DNA from: Pseudoxanthomonas beigongshangi
GTDB taxonomy: Bacteria; Pseudomonadota; Gammaproteobacteria; Xanthomonadales; Xanthomonadaceae
Length of the DNA stretch: 64,000 nucleotides
Assembly: GCF_016820515.1 (NCBI RefSeq)
Contig: NZ_JADHDV010000007.1
Coordinates: forward strand, 1-64,000
Direction: 5' to 3'
Shown: positions 43,846 through 52,652 of the stretch, piece after piece
How positions within the stretch are numbered: the stretch's first letter is position 1
Layout of the letters: the number at the start of each line of letters is the position of its first letter
Notes under the pieces: model-generated
The model's database searches: none
What the model saw: the letters and a program-made list of their open reading frames with translations, nothing else
Told to the model about the DNA's origin: nothing
Made by a program: the position numbers and the translations under genes

Positions 43846-46362
43846 ATGCCCATACGCCTCCACCGCCTCGGCGGTTCGATTCGCTGCGTCCTCGCGTCCG
43901 GCGCCTGCCTCACCGCCGGCCTGCTGCCCGCCCATGCCCAGGAGGCCGCCGCGGCGGCCGCGACCGCCAGCGCCAAGCAACTGGATACGGTGATCGTCAC
44001 CGGCCGCGCCGGCGTGCAGGAACGCAGCAAGGCCGAGACCAGCTATTCGATCACCGGCATCGACGAAGAACGCCTGCGCCTGCAGGCACCCACCAGCGTC
44101 ACCGAATCGCTGAAGAGCGTGCCGGGCTTCTGGGTCGAGGCGTCCGGCGGCGAGGCCAGCGGCAACGTGCGCGCGCGCGGCGTGCCGGTCGACGGCTTCG
44201 GTTCGATCACCCTGCTCGATGACGGCATGCCGGTGCAGCACGACCCCGCGCTGGGCTATCTCAACGGCGACCAGGCGTTCCGCCTCGACGAGACCACCGA
44301 GCGCATCGAAGTGGTGCGCGGCGGACCGTCCTCGATCTTCTACTCCAACGCGCCCGCCGGCGCGGTCAACTACATCCCGCGCCAGCCGGGCGATCGCACC
44401 GAGGGCGTGTTCAAGTACGCCGTCGGCGACTACGGCCTGCATCGCGGCGACTTCTGGGTCGGCACGCCGATTGGCCAGGACTGGAAAATGTCACTGGGCG
44501 GCTACTACCGCCAGGACGATGGCGTGCGCGATCCCGGCTTCAAGGCCAACGACGGCGGCCAGGTGCGACTGAACCTGGTGCGCGCGCTGGACGGCGGCAG
44601 CCTGTCCTTCGACGTCAAGCACATGGACGACAAGGTGATGCTGTATCTCGGCATCCCGATGCGCACGATCGGCGGCAAGATCCGCGCGGTGCCGGGCTTC
44701 GACGGCAACCACGGCACCCTGGCCGGGCCGGAAACCGAGCACGTGCGCATGCGCATGGCCGACGGCGGCATCTACGATTTCGACAATGGCGAGGGCACCC
44801 ACGTCAAACGCGACCAGTTCACGGTCAAGTTCGACAAGACGCTGGGCGACTGGCGTTTCGTCGACAGCCTGCGCTACAACGACACCGAGACCCAGCGCAA
44901 CGGCATGTTCCCGAACGCGTTGCAGAGCGCAAGTTCGTTCCTGGCCAACGGCGACAACCTGGCCCTGCTGGCCCGCTACCCGGGCGCGACCGCGCTGCAG
45001 TTCCGTTATACCCACGGCGGCCAGATCTACGACACGGCCAGCCAGAACGGCAACGGCCTGATCGTCATCGGCGGCCTGCGCGGCGTCACCGCGCCAGTGA
45101 AGGAACTGATGAACGACGCGCGGGTGTCGCGCCGTTTCGAGTTCGGCAGCCAGTCCCACGACCTGACCTTCGGCTATTACTACGCCAAGGTGGATCAGGA
45201 CTTCGATCGCTATTCCTCCACCGTCCTGCTGGACGCGCGTGACAACGCCCGCCTGCTGGACCTGGTGGCGGTGGACGCCAGCGGCAATCCGGTGGGCACC
45301 ATCAGCGACAACGGCATCTGGCGCTACGGCTACGAATGGGAGAACGCCAGCGGCCGCTCGCAGACGCACGCGTTCTACCTGGCCGACGAATGGCAGGTCA
45401 ACGACAAGCTGCGCATCGACGGCGGCGTGCGCTGGGAAAAGGTCAACGTGGAAGGCTGGGTGGAAGGGCGCGTGCAGCCCAACCTGACCGCCGGCGGCCC
45501 GGTCACCGACAGCCAGATGTGGATCGGCAACGGCCGCTTCTCGACCTACGACCGGGACTTCGACAAGGTCGGCTGGACCCTGGGCGGCAACTGGCAGTTC
45601 GACGAGTATTCCGGCCTGTTCGCGCGCTGGACCTCGACCTTCCGCCTGCCGAACCTGGGTTCGTTCATCACCAACGCGACCGCCAAGCCGGTGATCCAGA
45701 CCATGGACCTGGGCGAGCTGGGCTACAAGTTCACCCACCAGAAGTTCGATCTGTTCGCCACGGCGTTCTTCACCAGGTACGACAACGTCGGCTACAGCAA
45801 CTACGTGTTCGATGCGAACACGGGGGCTTCGACCCGGCAGGAACTGTTCGCCGACACCCGTACTTTCGGCCTGGAACTGGAAGCCGCCTACTATCCGGTG
45901 GACTGGTTCGACGTTTCTATGACCGCGACGGTGCAGGAACCGGAGTATCGCGGATTGCGCTATACCGAAGTGGTCAACGGCCAGCCGGTGCTGCGCGATT
46001 TCGTCGGCAACCAGTTGATCCGGGTGCCGAAGAACAGCCTGCGGGTGGTGCCCGGGTTCAACCTGGCCGGTGGCAAGCTGCGCCTGCAGGCGTCCTACGA
46101 ACGCCAGGGCGAGCGCTACGTGGATACCGCCAACAGCGTGCGCCTGCCGTCCTACGACGTGATCAACCTCAGCGGCAGCTACGCCTTCGATGACCGCTGG
46201 TCGCTGTATGCCTACGTCGACAACCTGGACAACTCGCTGGGACTGACCGAGGGCAACCCGCGCGCGGGCGAGGTATCCAGCGGCGACGCCGGTGCCAACA
46301 CCTTCATCGCGCGTCCGCTGCTGGGGCGTTCGTACCGCCTGGCGTTGATGTACCGCTTCTAG
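43846..46362 (+). CDS. TonB-dependent outer-membrane receptor
   Basis: An 838-residue protein with a signal peptide (about 1-31, ending AHAQ). A likely TonB box lies at LDTVIVTGR (about 46-54). The plug domain (about 65-180) contains VTESLKSVPGFWV and IEVVRGGPSSIFYSNAPAGAVNYI. The rest is a 22-strand beta barrel ending in the outer-membrane signature YRLALMYRF. It imports a substrate too large for porins using TonB energy. It lies 13 bp before a PI-PLC-like gene and in an operon with a PHP phosphoesterase, suggesting an organophosphate substrate. AGGA precedes the ATG. Confidence 0.95.
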   Translation: MPIRLHRLGGSIRCVLASGACLTAGLLPAHAQEAAAAAATASAKQLDTVIVTGRAGVQERSKAETSYSITGIDEERLRLQAPTSVTESLKSVPGFWVEASGGEASGNVRARGVPVDGFGSITLLDDGMPVQHDPALGYLNGDQAFRLDETTERIEVVRGGPSSIFYSNAPAGAVNYIPRQPGDRTEGVFKYAVGDYGLHRGDFWVGTPIGQDWKMSLGGYYRQDDGVRDPGFKANDGGQVRLNLVRALDGGSLSFDVKHMDDKVMLYLGIPMRTIGGKIRAVPGFDGNHGTLAGPETEHVRMRMADGGIYDFDNGEGTHVKRDQFTVKFDKTLGDWRFVDSLRYNDTETQRNGMFPNALQSASSFLANGDNLALLARYPGATALQFRYTHGGQIYDTASQNGNGLIVIGGLRGVTAPVKELMNDARVSRRFEFGSQSHDLTFGYYYAKVDQDFDRYSSTVLLDARDNARLLDLVAVDASGNPVGTISDNGIWRYGYEWENASGRSQTHAFYLADEWQVNDKLRIDGGVRWEKVNVEGWVEGRVQPNLTAGGPVTDSQMWIGNGRFSTYDRDFDKVGWTLGGNWQFDEYSGLFARWTSTFRLPNLGSFITNATAKPVIQTMDLGELGYKFTHQKFDLFATAFFTRYDNVGYSNYVFDANTGASTRQELFADTRTFGLELEAAYYPVDWFDVSMTATVQEPEYRGLRYTEVVNGQPVLRDFVGNQLIRVPKNSLRVVPGFNLAGGKLRLQASYERQGERYVDTANSVRLPSYDVINLSGSYAFDDRWSLYAYVDNLDNSLGLTEGNPRAGEVSSGDAGANTFIARPLLGRSYRLALMYRF

Positions 46363-46375
46363 TGAGCGCGTTCTG

Positions 46376-47500
46376 ATGGCGGGACGAGGCTGGCGGGTAC
46401 TGCGCCCGCTGTTGCTGTGGCTGCCGGCGACCTGGGCGTCGGCGGCCTGCGACTTCACCGCGGCCGACGCGGCGGGGGCAGGTGCCGGGTGCGCGCAGGC
46501 CTGGATGGATCGGCACCTGCGCCTGGACGACATCCAGTTGCTGGCCACGCACAACAGCTACAAGCGCGCGTTGCCCGGCCACGAACTGGCGGCGCACCGC
46601 GCACGTGATCCTCGTGGCGCGGACGGCATCGACTACGCGCATCGTCCGCTGGCCGAACAGTTGGCGCGCGGTGTGCGCGGTTTCGAGCTGGATGTCTACC
46701 ACGACCCGCGTGGTGGACGCTTCGCGCACGCGGATGCACCGGCCGGACTGGCGCGATCGATGCGCCAGCCGGGCTTCAAGGTGATGCACCTGGCCGACAT
46801 CGACTGGCGCAGCCGATGCCAGCCGTTCCGCGAATGCCTGCGGCAACTGCGGGCGTGGTCGCGCGCGCATCCCCGGCATGTACCGATCATCGTCCAGATC
46901 AATGCCAAGGACGGACCGTCCGCGCCGGGACAGGTGCAGCCGTTGCCATTCGACACCGCGGCATTCGACGCGCTGGATGCCGAAATTCGCGACGTGTTTT
47001 CCGAGGCCGAACTGATTCTGCCGGATCAGGTGCTGGGCGCCGGCGACCCTCCACGCCAGCCGACGCTGGGCCAGGCGCGCGGGCGCTTCCTGTTCGCGCT
47101 GGACGAAGACGAGGCCAAGGTGTCGCGGTACCGCGGCGCCCGCAGGCAACTGGAAGGCCGGGTGATGTTCGTCAACACCGGCGTGGATTCGGCGGCGGCC
47201 GGCTGGCGCACGCTCAACGACCCGCGGGACCAGGCGGAAGCCATCCGGCAGGCGCTGGCAGCGGGCCTGCTGGTGCGCACGCGCGCCGACGCCGACACCC
47301 GGGAAGCGCGCGCCGGCGATGCCCGGCGCCGCGACGCCGCCTTCGCCGGCGGCGCGCAGATCGTATCCACCGACTACATCGACGCGGACGCCCGATTCGG
47401 CGAATACCGCGTCGCCTTGCCGGGCGGCGGCATCGCCCGCTGCCGTCCACGGCCCGGGGATGATCCCTGCGCGGGCCTCGCCATTGGAGAAACTCCGTGA
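46376..47500 (+). CDS. Phosphatidylinositol-specific phospholipase C-like protein
   Basis: A 374-residue exported protein; the signal peptide spans about 1-24 (ASAACDF at the cleavage region). The PI-PLC-like TIM barrel shows the catalytic histidines His59 (LLATHNSYK) and His138 (FKVMHLADID), and metal/substrate residues in RGFELDVYHD (Glu104, Asp106). This resembles the calcium-dependent bacterial PI-PLC group that cleaves phosphatidylinositol or glycerophosphoinositol to inositol phosphates. The exact substrate is inferred. It is the middle gene of the TonB-PLC-PHP operon, and its stop overlaps the next start (TGATG). Confidence 0.88.
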   Translation: MAGRGWRVLRPLLLWLPATWASAACDFTAADAAGAGAGCAQAWMDRHLRLDDIQLLATHNSYKRALPGHELAAHRARDPRGADGIDYAHRPLAEQLARGVRGFELDVYHDPRGGRFAHADAPAGLARSMRQPGFKVMHLADIDWRSRCQPFRECLRQLRAWSRAHPRHVPIIVQINAKDGPSAPGQVQPLPFDTAAFDALDAEIRDVFSEAELILPDQVLGAGDPPRQPTLGQARGRFLFALDEDEAKVSRYRGARRQLEGRVMFVNTGVDSAAAGWRTLNDPRDQAEAIRQALAAGLLVRTRADADTREARAGDARRRDAAFAGGAQIVSTDYIDADARFGEYRVALPGGGIARCRPRPGDDPCAGLAIGETP

Positions 47501-48975
47501 TGCAACGACTTGTCGCCCTGCTGGGCCTGCTGCTGTGCTGTCTTTCGCTGCGCGCCGGGGAAGCGCCGGATCGGATCCTGCAAGGCAGCATCCGTGGTGG
47601 TGATCACCAGAGCTACCGCCTGCTGCCGTTCGAGGTGCCCGCCGGCACCGGCCGCATCACCGTGGAATTCGAGTACAGCGGACGCGAACGCCGGACCACG
47701 GTCGATCTCGGCCTGCTGGGGCCGGACGGCTTCCGTGGACGCGACGGATTCCGGGGCTGGAGCGGCGGCAACAAGCAGCGCTTCACGGTATCGGCGACGG
47801 ACGCCACGCCCTCCTACCTGCCCGGGCCGATCACGCCGGGAACCTGGTCGCTGCTGCTGGGCTTTCCGAATGTCCGCGCCGATGCGGACGATCGCTTCAC
47901 CGCACGGGTGTGGTTCGACGACACCCGCGCCGAGGCGCCCCTGCGCGGGGAAGCGGGCTGGTATCGCGGCGATCTGCACATGCACGACGCGCACAGCGAT
48001 GGCGGTTGCGCCAGCCAGGCCGGCACGCGCGTGCCCTGCCCGTTGTTCCTGACCGCACAGGCAGCCGCGCGACGCGGACTGGATTTCATCGCCGTCACCG
48101 ATCACAACACCATGTCGCAGGCCAACGGCCTGCGCGAACTGCAGCCGTACTTCGATCGCCTGCTGCTGATGCCGGGCCGCGAGATCACGACCTTCAGCGG
48201 CCATGCCAACTGGATCGGCAGCATCGCGTCGCTGGATTTCAGGGTGGGGTCGGCCGAGGTGCCGGACTGGAACGCGGTGCTGGCGCAGACTCGGGGGCAG
48301 GGCATCGTCTCCATCAATCATCCCATCCGCCCCTCCGGCGAGGCCTGCATGGGCTGCGGCTGGAGTGCGCCGGACACGACGGATCTGTCGCGGATCCAGG
48401 CGGTCGAAGTGGTGAACGGCGCCGACGCCGACAGCGAGTGGTCGGGCATTCCGTTCTGGGAGCGCCAGCTGTCGGCCGGACACCGGCTCACCGCGATCGG
48501 CGGCAGCGACAATCACGATGCGCTGCGGGAGGTCACCGATGCCGGCGGCGCGGCGCTGGGGACGCCGGTCACGGTGGTGCGGGCGGCGGAACTGTCGATG
48601 CCGGCCATCCTGGACGGCATCCGCCAGGGCCAGGTGTTCGTCGATGTCCAGGGCAGCCGCGATCGCGCGATGACCTGGGAAGCCGAGGCCGGGCAGGTGC
48701 GCGCGGTGATGGGGCAGGCGTTGCCGGTGGCCGCGGATGGCGAAGCCGCGTTCGTCCTGCGCGCCAGCGCGGTGGGCGGCGCCACCGTCGAACTGATCGT
48801 GGATGGCCGGATCGTGGAACGCCGTCCCATCCCGACCGGCGCGCATGAGCAGGTCCTGCGGTTCACCTGGCGCGGCGATGGCGCAAGGCACTGGGTGCGC
48901 GCCAACGTGCGCGGCGCCGATGGCCGCCTCTGGCTGCTCGGCAATCCGATCTACGTCGAACCGCCCGCGAGCTGA
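47500..48975 (+). CDS. CehA/McbA-type PHP-domain metallohydrolase
   Basis: A 491-residue exported protein with signal peptide (about 1-20). A beta-sandwich N-terminal domain (about 25-145) precedes a PHP phosphoesterase domain: DLHMHDAHSDGG (His160, His162, Asp167), AVTDHNT (Asp201, His202), INHPI and GGSDNHD supply trinuclear metal ligands. This is the CehA/McbA architecture, known for carbamate, phosphodiester or glycerophosphodiester hydrolysis. A C-terminal beta domain follows. I chose ATG 47500 over the adjacent GTG 47497. Together with the PI-PLC-like enzyme it could release phosphate or inositol from phosphodiesters at the cell surface. Confidence 0.85.
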   Translation: MQRLVALLGLLLCCLSLRAGEAPDRILQGSIRGGDHQSYRLLPFEVPAGTGRITVEFEYSGRERRTTVDLGLLGPDGFRGRDGFRGWSGGNKQRFTVSATDATPSYLPGPITPGTWSLLLGFPNVRADADDRFTARVWFDDTRAEAPLRGEAGWYRGDLHMHDAHSDGGCASQAGTRVPCPLFLTAQAAARRGLDFIAVTDHNTMSQANGLRELQPYFDRLLLMPGREITTFSGHANWIGSIASLDFRVGSAEVPDWNAVLAQTRGQGIVSINHPIRPSGEACMGCGWSAPDTTDLSRIQAVEVVNGADADSEWSGIPFWERQLSAGHRLTAIGGSDNHDALREVTDAGGAALGTPVTVVRAAELSMPAILDGIRQGQVFVDVQGSRDRAMTWEAEAGQVRAVMGQALPVAADGEAAFVLRASAVGGATVELIVDGRIVERRPIPTGAHEQVLRFTWRGDGARHWVRANVRGADGRLWLLGNPIYVEPPAS

Positions 48976-48993
48976 GCGGGCGGCCGGCGGCGC

Positions 48994-49194
48994 TCAGCCG
49001 CCGCCGAGCGCGTGGACGATCTCGATGCGGTCGCCGTCGTGCAGCGCGTGGGAGGGATGCAGGCCGCGCGGCACGATTTCGCCGTTGACCTCGACGGCCA
49101 CGCGGCGTTCGGCCAGGCCTTCGGATTGCAGCAGGCCGGCGATGGTGAGCGCGGCCTGGATGTGGCGGGCTTCGCCGTTCAATACGATGTTCAT
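48994..49194 (-). CDS. thiS: Sulfur carrier protein ThiS
   Basis: A 66-residue ubiquitin-like protein ending in the diglycine tail (ALGGG) that is thiocarboxylated and donates sulfur for thiazole synthesis with ThiG. The N-terminus MNIVLNGEAR and strand IEIVHAL are typical. It would normally sit directly upstream of thiG, but is now 5.3 kb away, separated by the TonB-PLC-PHP operon on the other strand. ATG 49194 fits the family length; the longer upstream frame does not. Confidence 0.93.
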   Translation of the reverse strand: MNIVLNGEARHIQAALTIAGLLQSEGLAERRVAVEVNGEIVPRGLHPSHALHDGDRIEIVHALGGG

Positions 49195-49367
49195 GCGCCT
49201 ATTGTCGCCGCCCCGCCGTGCCGGTGCACGCCGGTTTGCCGCGTTGCAGCGTGAACGCCCCGGGCCTTGGTGGAACGATAGCCTCCCATGCGCCGCCGTA
49301 CGGCCAACGCAGCCCACGCCGCATCGCATTCATAACGACAACATCGACATTGCCCCGGGAGAACACC

Positions 49368-51185
49368 ATGAAATCGACCCAACGGCCGTTGCGCCGCCTG
49401 CTGGCCTTGGCCCTGGCCGCTGCCGCGACGCCTGCCTTCGCGCAGAGCAGCCCCTTCTCGCAAACCATCTTCTTCGGTGACAGCCTGACCGACAGCGGAC
49501 ATTTCCGGCCGACCCTGGTCCAGCTCAACCCGGGCGCCGCGGTCGCGGGCCGCTTCACCACCAACCCGGGCTTCGTCTGGTCCGAATTCCTGGCCCAGTA
49601 CTACGGCACGGGTGCGGTGAGCGCCAACCAGGGCGGCACCAATTACGCGGTGGGTGGTGCCCGCACCGGTACGGATGGTTCGCAGGCCTTCGGCCCGATC
49701 ACGGTGCCGGTTCCGGCGCTGACCACCCAGTTGGCCTCGTATCTGGGCACGACCGGCGGCAAGGCCGACGCGCGCGCGCTGTACACGGTCTGGGGCGGCC
49801 CCAACGATCTGTTCGCGGCCGTCGCCAACCCGTCGCAGACGCCGGCCATCATCGGCGCGGCGGTGACGTCGCAGGTCACCGTGGTCGCCGGCCTCAAGCA
49901 GGCCGGCGCCGAGTACATCCTGGTGCCGAACATCCCCGACCTCGGCCGCACGCCAGCCTTCCTCAACAATGCCGGCGCCACCCAGCTGGCCGCGACCTAC
50001 AATGCCGCGCTCTACAACGGCCTGACCGCGCAGGGCCTGCGGGTCATCCCGCTGGATACCTTCAACTTCCTGCGCGAAATCACTTCCGCGCCGGGCCAGT
50101 ACGGTTTCGCCAATGTGACCACGCCGGCCTGCGGCGCGGTGTCGTCGCTGTTGTGCGTACCGCAGAACTACGTGGATCCGAACGCCGCGGCGACCTATGC
50201 GTTCGCCGACGGCGTGCATCCGTCGATGACCGCGCACCAGATGCTGGGCCAGTACGCCATTTCGGTGCTGGAAGGCCCGCGCCAGCTGGCCGTGCTGCCG
50301 TACACCGCCTCGGTGATCGGCCGCTCGCGCGCCGACCGCGTCGCCAGCCACATCGACGCCAAGCCGGAATCCGACGGCGTGCGCTGGTGGGGCGACCTGC
50401 GTGGCGACTCACTGCGCTACGACGAGGGCGATTTCGACGGCATCACCCCGACCGGCACCTTTGGCCTGGACTGGACGCGTGGTGATTTCGTGTTCGGCGG
50501 CTTCGCCGGTTTCGGTCGCGGCAAGATGGACTTCGGCGACAGCCGCGGCAGCTTCAAGCAATCGGATGCCACCCTCGGCGGCTTTGCCGGTTGGTACCAG
50601 GATCGCATGTGGGTCAATGGCCAGGTCAGCTACACTTGGCTGTCCTACGACGTGGACCGCGAGATCCCGTTCGGTCCCGCCACCCGCCGCCACAGTGGTT
50701 CGCCGGACGGCAGCAACCTGACCGCGGCGATCAGCGCCGGCTACGATTTCGAGCACGGCAAGCTGCGCCACGGCCCGGTCGCCAGCGTGGTCGCCCAGCG
50801 GGTCAAGCTGGACGGCTATTCGGAAAGCAACCCCAGTTCCACCGCGCTGACCTATGGCGACCAGGATCTGGATTCGCTGATCGGCAGCGTCGGCTGGAAA
50901 GCCAGCATCCAGGCCACCGAGCACACCCGCCCGTACGCGCAGCTGACCTACGATCACGAGTTCGAGGAAGCCGATCGCCAGGTGTTCGCCAGCCTGCAGT
51001 CGATGCCCGGCGTGATGCCGTACGCGGTGCCGGGCCTGAACTTCGATCGCAACTACGGCACCCTCACCGTCGGTGCCCGCACGCAGGTCTTCGGCCTCGA
51101 CGCCGACGTCGGCGCGCGGGTTTCGGCCGGCAAGAAGGACGGTCACGATGCGACCGTGTTCGTCAGCCTGGGTGGCGGCTTCTGA
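49368..51185 (+). CDS. Autotransporter GDSL esterase/lipase (EstA-like)
   Basis: A 605-residue outer-membrane protein. A signal peptide (about 1-26) is followed by a GDSL hydrolase passenger (about 30-330): Ser39 in FFGDSLTDSG, Gly in GGTNYAVGG, Asn146 in GGPNDL, and Asp281/His284 in FADGVHPS. The last 260 residues form the autotransporter beta barrel, ending in VFVSLGGGF with the terminal Phe. Pseudomonas EstA has the same layout and keeps its esterase on the cell surface; there it affects rhamnolipid production and motility. GGGAGA six bases upstream supports ATG 49368. Confidence 0.93.
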   Translation: MKSTQRPLRRLLALALAAAATPAFAQSSPFSQTIFFGDSLTDSGHFRPTLVQLNPGAAVAGRFTTNPGFVWSEFLAQYYGTGAVSANQGGTNYAVGGARTGTDGSQAFGPITVPVPALTTQLASYLGTTGGKADARALYTVWGGPNDLFAAVANPSQTPAIIGAAVTSQVTVVAGLKQAGAEYILVPNIPDLGRTPAFLNNAGATQLAATYNAALYNGLTAQGLRVIPLDTFNFLREITSAPGQYGFANVTTPACGAVSSLLCVPQNYVDPNAAATYAFADGVHPSMTAHQMLGQYAISVLEGPRQLAVLPYTASVIGRSRADRVASHIDAKPESDGVRWWGDLRGDSLRYDEGDFDGITPTGTFGLDWTRGDFVFGGFAGFGRGKMDFGDSRGSFKQSDATLGGFAGWYQDRMWVNGQVSYTWLSYDVDREIPFGPATRRHSGSPDGSNLTAAISAGYDFEHGKLRHGPVASVVAQRVKLDGYSESNPSSTALTYGDQDLDSLIGSVGWKASIQATEHTRPYAQLTYDHEFEEADRQVFASLQSMPGVMPYAVPGLNFDRNYGTLTVGARTQVFGLDADVGARVSAGKKDGHDATVFVSLGGGF

Positions 51186-51210
51186 TTCCACCGATCACCT
51201 GCTTTGCCTT

Positions 51211-51233
51211 GCGGCGCCCCTCGTGGGCGCCGC
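51211..51233 (+). terminator. Probable terminator after the autotransporter
   Basis: GCGGCGCCC (51211-51219) and GGGCGCCGC (51225-51233) form a perfect 9-bp stem with loop CTCGT. The following bases ATTGCATC are a weak T-tract. It lies 26 bp past the stop codon. Confidence 0.5.
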
Positions 51234-51273
51234 ATTGCATCGGCGCCCCGACACCGCATAGACTCGTTCCCGT

Positions 51274-51347
51274 GCGGGTGTAGTTCAATGGTAGAACTGC
51301 AGCTTCCCAAGCTGCTAACGTGGGTTCGATTCCCATCACCCGCTCCA
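51274..51347 (+). tRNA. tRNA-Gly (anticodon CCC)
   Basis: The 74-nt sequence folds as a full cloverleaf. The acceptor stem is GCGGGTG with CACCCGC, then T and an encoded CCA. The D arm has TAGTTCAATGGTAGAAC. The anticodon stem GCAGC/GCTGC carries loop TTCCCAA, giving anticodon CCC, and the T arm has GGTTCGATTCC. It reads the GGG glycine codon. No other tRNA is clustered with it. Confidence 0.97.
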
Positions 51348-51438
51348 CTTTTCCCTTCCCCCCTTCCATGTCACCGGGCCGTCATCCACGGTTGCCGGGG
51401 ACGTGCGATTCTCTGGGCCTCAGCCGCGGCGACCCGCC

Positions 51439-52323
51439 ATGAAACTGGCCATCCTTTCGCGCAACAGCAAGCTCTATTCCACCCGCCGGCTGGTCGAGGC
51501 GGCCCGCGAGCGCGGCCATTCGGTGCGCGTGCTGGATCCGCTGCGCTGCTACATGCGCATCGCCTCGCACGGGTTCGCGATGCACTACATGGGCAAGCCG
51601 ATCGCCGGGTATGCGGCGGTGATTCCACGCATCGGCGCCTCGGTGACCCGCTATGGCACGGCGGTGCTGCGGCAGTTCGAACTGATGGGCAGCTTCAGCC
51701 CGAATCCGTCCGACGCCATCCTGCGCGCGCGCGACAAGCTGCGCGCGCACCAGTTGCTGGCGGCACAGGGCATCGGCCTGCCGATTACCGTGTTCGGCGA
51801 CAACCCGGACGACACCACCGACCTGCTGTCGATGCTCGGCCCGCCACCGCACGTGATCAAGCTCAACGAAGGCGCCCAGGGCGCCGGGGTGATGCTGACC
51901 GAGAAGCCGTCCGCCTCGCGCAGCGTGGTGGAAGCCCTGCGTGGCCTGTACGCCAATTTCGTGGTGCAGGAGTTCATCGGCGAGGCCGAGGGCGCCGACC
52001 TGCGCTGCTTCGTGGTCGGCGACCAGGTCATCGCCTCCATGCGCCGGCAGGCACCCGAGGGTGATTTCCGCTCCAACCTGCATCGCGGCGGCACCGCCGA
52101 GGCCGCCCCGGCGACCGAGGAAGAGCGGGCGGTCGCGGTCCGCGCCGCGCAGGTGCTGGGATTGGGCGTGGCCGGAGTGGACCTGATCCGGTCCAGGCGC
52201 GGTCCCCTGGTCCTGGAAGTGAACTCCACCCCCGGCCTGGAAGGCATCGAGGCGGTCTGTGGCGTGGACGTGGCGGGGGCCATCGTCGACCACCTGGCGG
52301 ACGGGGCCGCCTGTTCAGGCTGA
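51439..52323 (+). CDS. rimK: RimK-family ATP-grasp ligase
   Basis: A 294-residue ATP-grasp enzyme. The N-terminal pre-ATP-grasp domain has [20 protein letters not shown], and [18 protein letters not shown] is typical of RimK. The ATP-grasp part includes [36 protein letters not shown] and the metal motif [15 protein letters not shown]. In E. coli RimK adds glutamate residues to ribosomal protein S6; other relatives act on coenzyme F420 or peptides. Start ATG 51439 gives the family N-terminus. A hairpin terminator overlaps its stop codon. Confidence 0.9.
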   Translation: MKLAILSRNSKLYSTRRLVEAARERGHSVRVLDPLRCYMRIASHGFAMHYMGKPIAGYAAVIPRIGASVTRYGTAVLRQFELMGSFSPNPSDAILRARDKLRAHQLLAAQGIGLPITVFGDNPDDTTDLLSMLGPPPHVIKLNEGAQGAGVMLTEKPSASRSVVEALRGLYANFVVQEFIGEAEGADLRCFVVGDQVIASMRRQAPEGDFRSNLHRGGTAEAAPATEEERAVAVRAAQVLGLGVAGVDLIRSRRGPLVLEVNSTPGLEGIEAVCGVDVAGAIVDHLADGAACSG

Positions 52324-52347
52324 ACCTTTGCCTGAACAGGGCGTTTT
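52308..52347 (+). terminator. Intrinsic terminator of rimK overlapping its stop codon
   Basis: CGCCTGTTCAGGC (52308-52320) pairs with GCCTGAACAGGGCG (52330-52343) with one bulged base and a 9-nt loop, then TTTT (52344-52347). The TGA stop (52321-52323) lies in the loop. Confidence 0.75.
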
Positions 52348-52356
52348 CACGTGGAA

Positions 52357-52515
52357 TTAACGCGAGCTTTAACGGTTTTTTAGTCGAAATCCGCGTAGCC
52401 TTGCCCGACCGCAGCTCTGCGTCTTCCCTGGATTGGGTTACTTCCGGAAAGCACAGGATTACGGTAATCGGGGCACATCTTGGCCCAGGTCGGCGCCCGC
52501 CGGCCTGGGCTTTTT
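52357..52515 (+). ncRNA. Candidate small RNA between rimK and the response regulator
   Basis: After the rimK terminator comes a possible promoter (TTAACG at 52357, TTTAGT at about 52379), then about 100 bases without an open frame, and then a second strong terminator (52483-52515). A separate terminator so soon after the first implies another short transcript. Its body has a small hairpin GATTACGGTAATC (52457-52469) and several GGA triplets. Expression has not been shown; it could instead be an attenuated leader of the regulator gene. Confidence 0.45.
52483..52515 (+). terminator. Second intrinsic terminator in the rimK/regulator gap
   Basis: GCCCAGGTCGGCG (52483-52495) pairs with CGCCGGCCTGGGC (52498-52510) with one G-T wobble; the innermost bases form the loop. 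TTTTTCTTTG follows directly. It is a strong terminator with no annotated gene immediately before it. Confidence 0.8.
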
Positions 52516-52552
52516 CTTTGCAATGAGGGGCGTTGCGGGGCCGATTGATCCG

Positions 52553-52584
52553 TGCACGGAGCCGTGCAGGGAGAATTTGTTAAA
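52553..52584 (+). promoter_or_regulatory. Palindrome and possible promoter of the two-component operon
   Basis: TGCACGG and CCGTGCA (52553-52568) form a near-perfect palindrome with a 2-base centre. TTAAAT (52580-52585), an AT-rich -10 candidate, follows 11 bp later. The arrangement suits an activator or repressor site overlapping a -35 region. The palindrome may be an autoregulatory site of the response regulator; this is inferred. Confidence 0.4.
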
Positions 52585-52652
52585 TTCAGGGCCTCACTTT
52601 TGGAACCGCGGCCCGCAGGACGGGTCGAACGGATCCCAACACAGGAACCGCC

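Noticed and set aside
51163-51369. A minus-strand short frame across the tRNA gene
   Set aside because: It is antisense to a complete tRNA-Gly cloverleaf.
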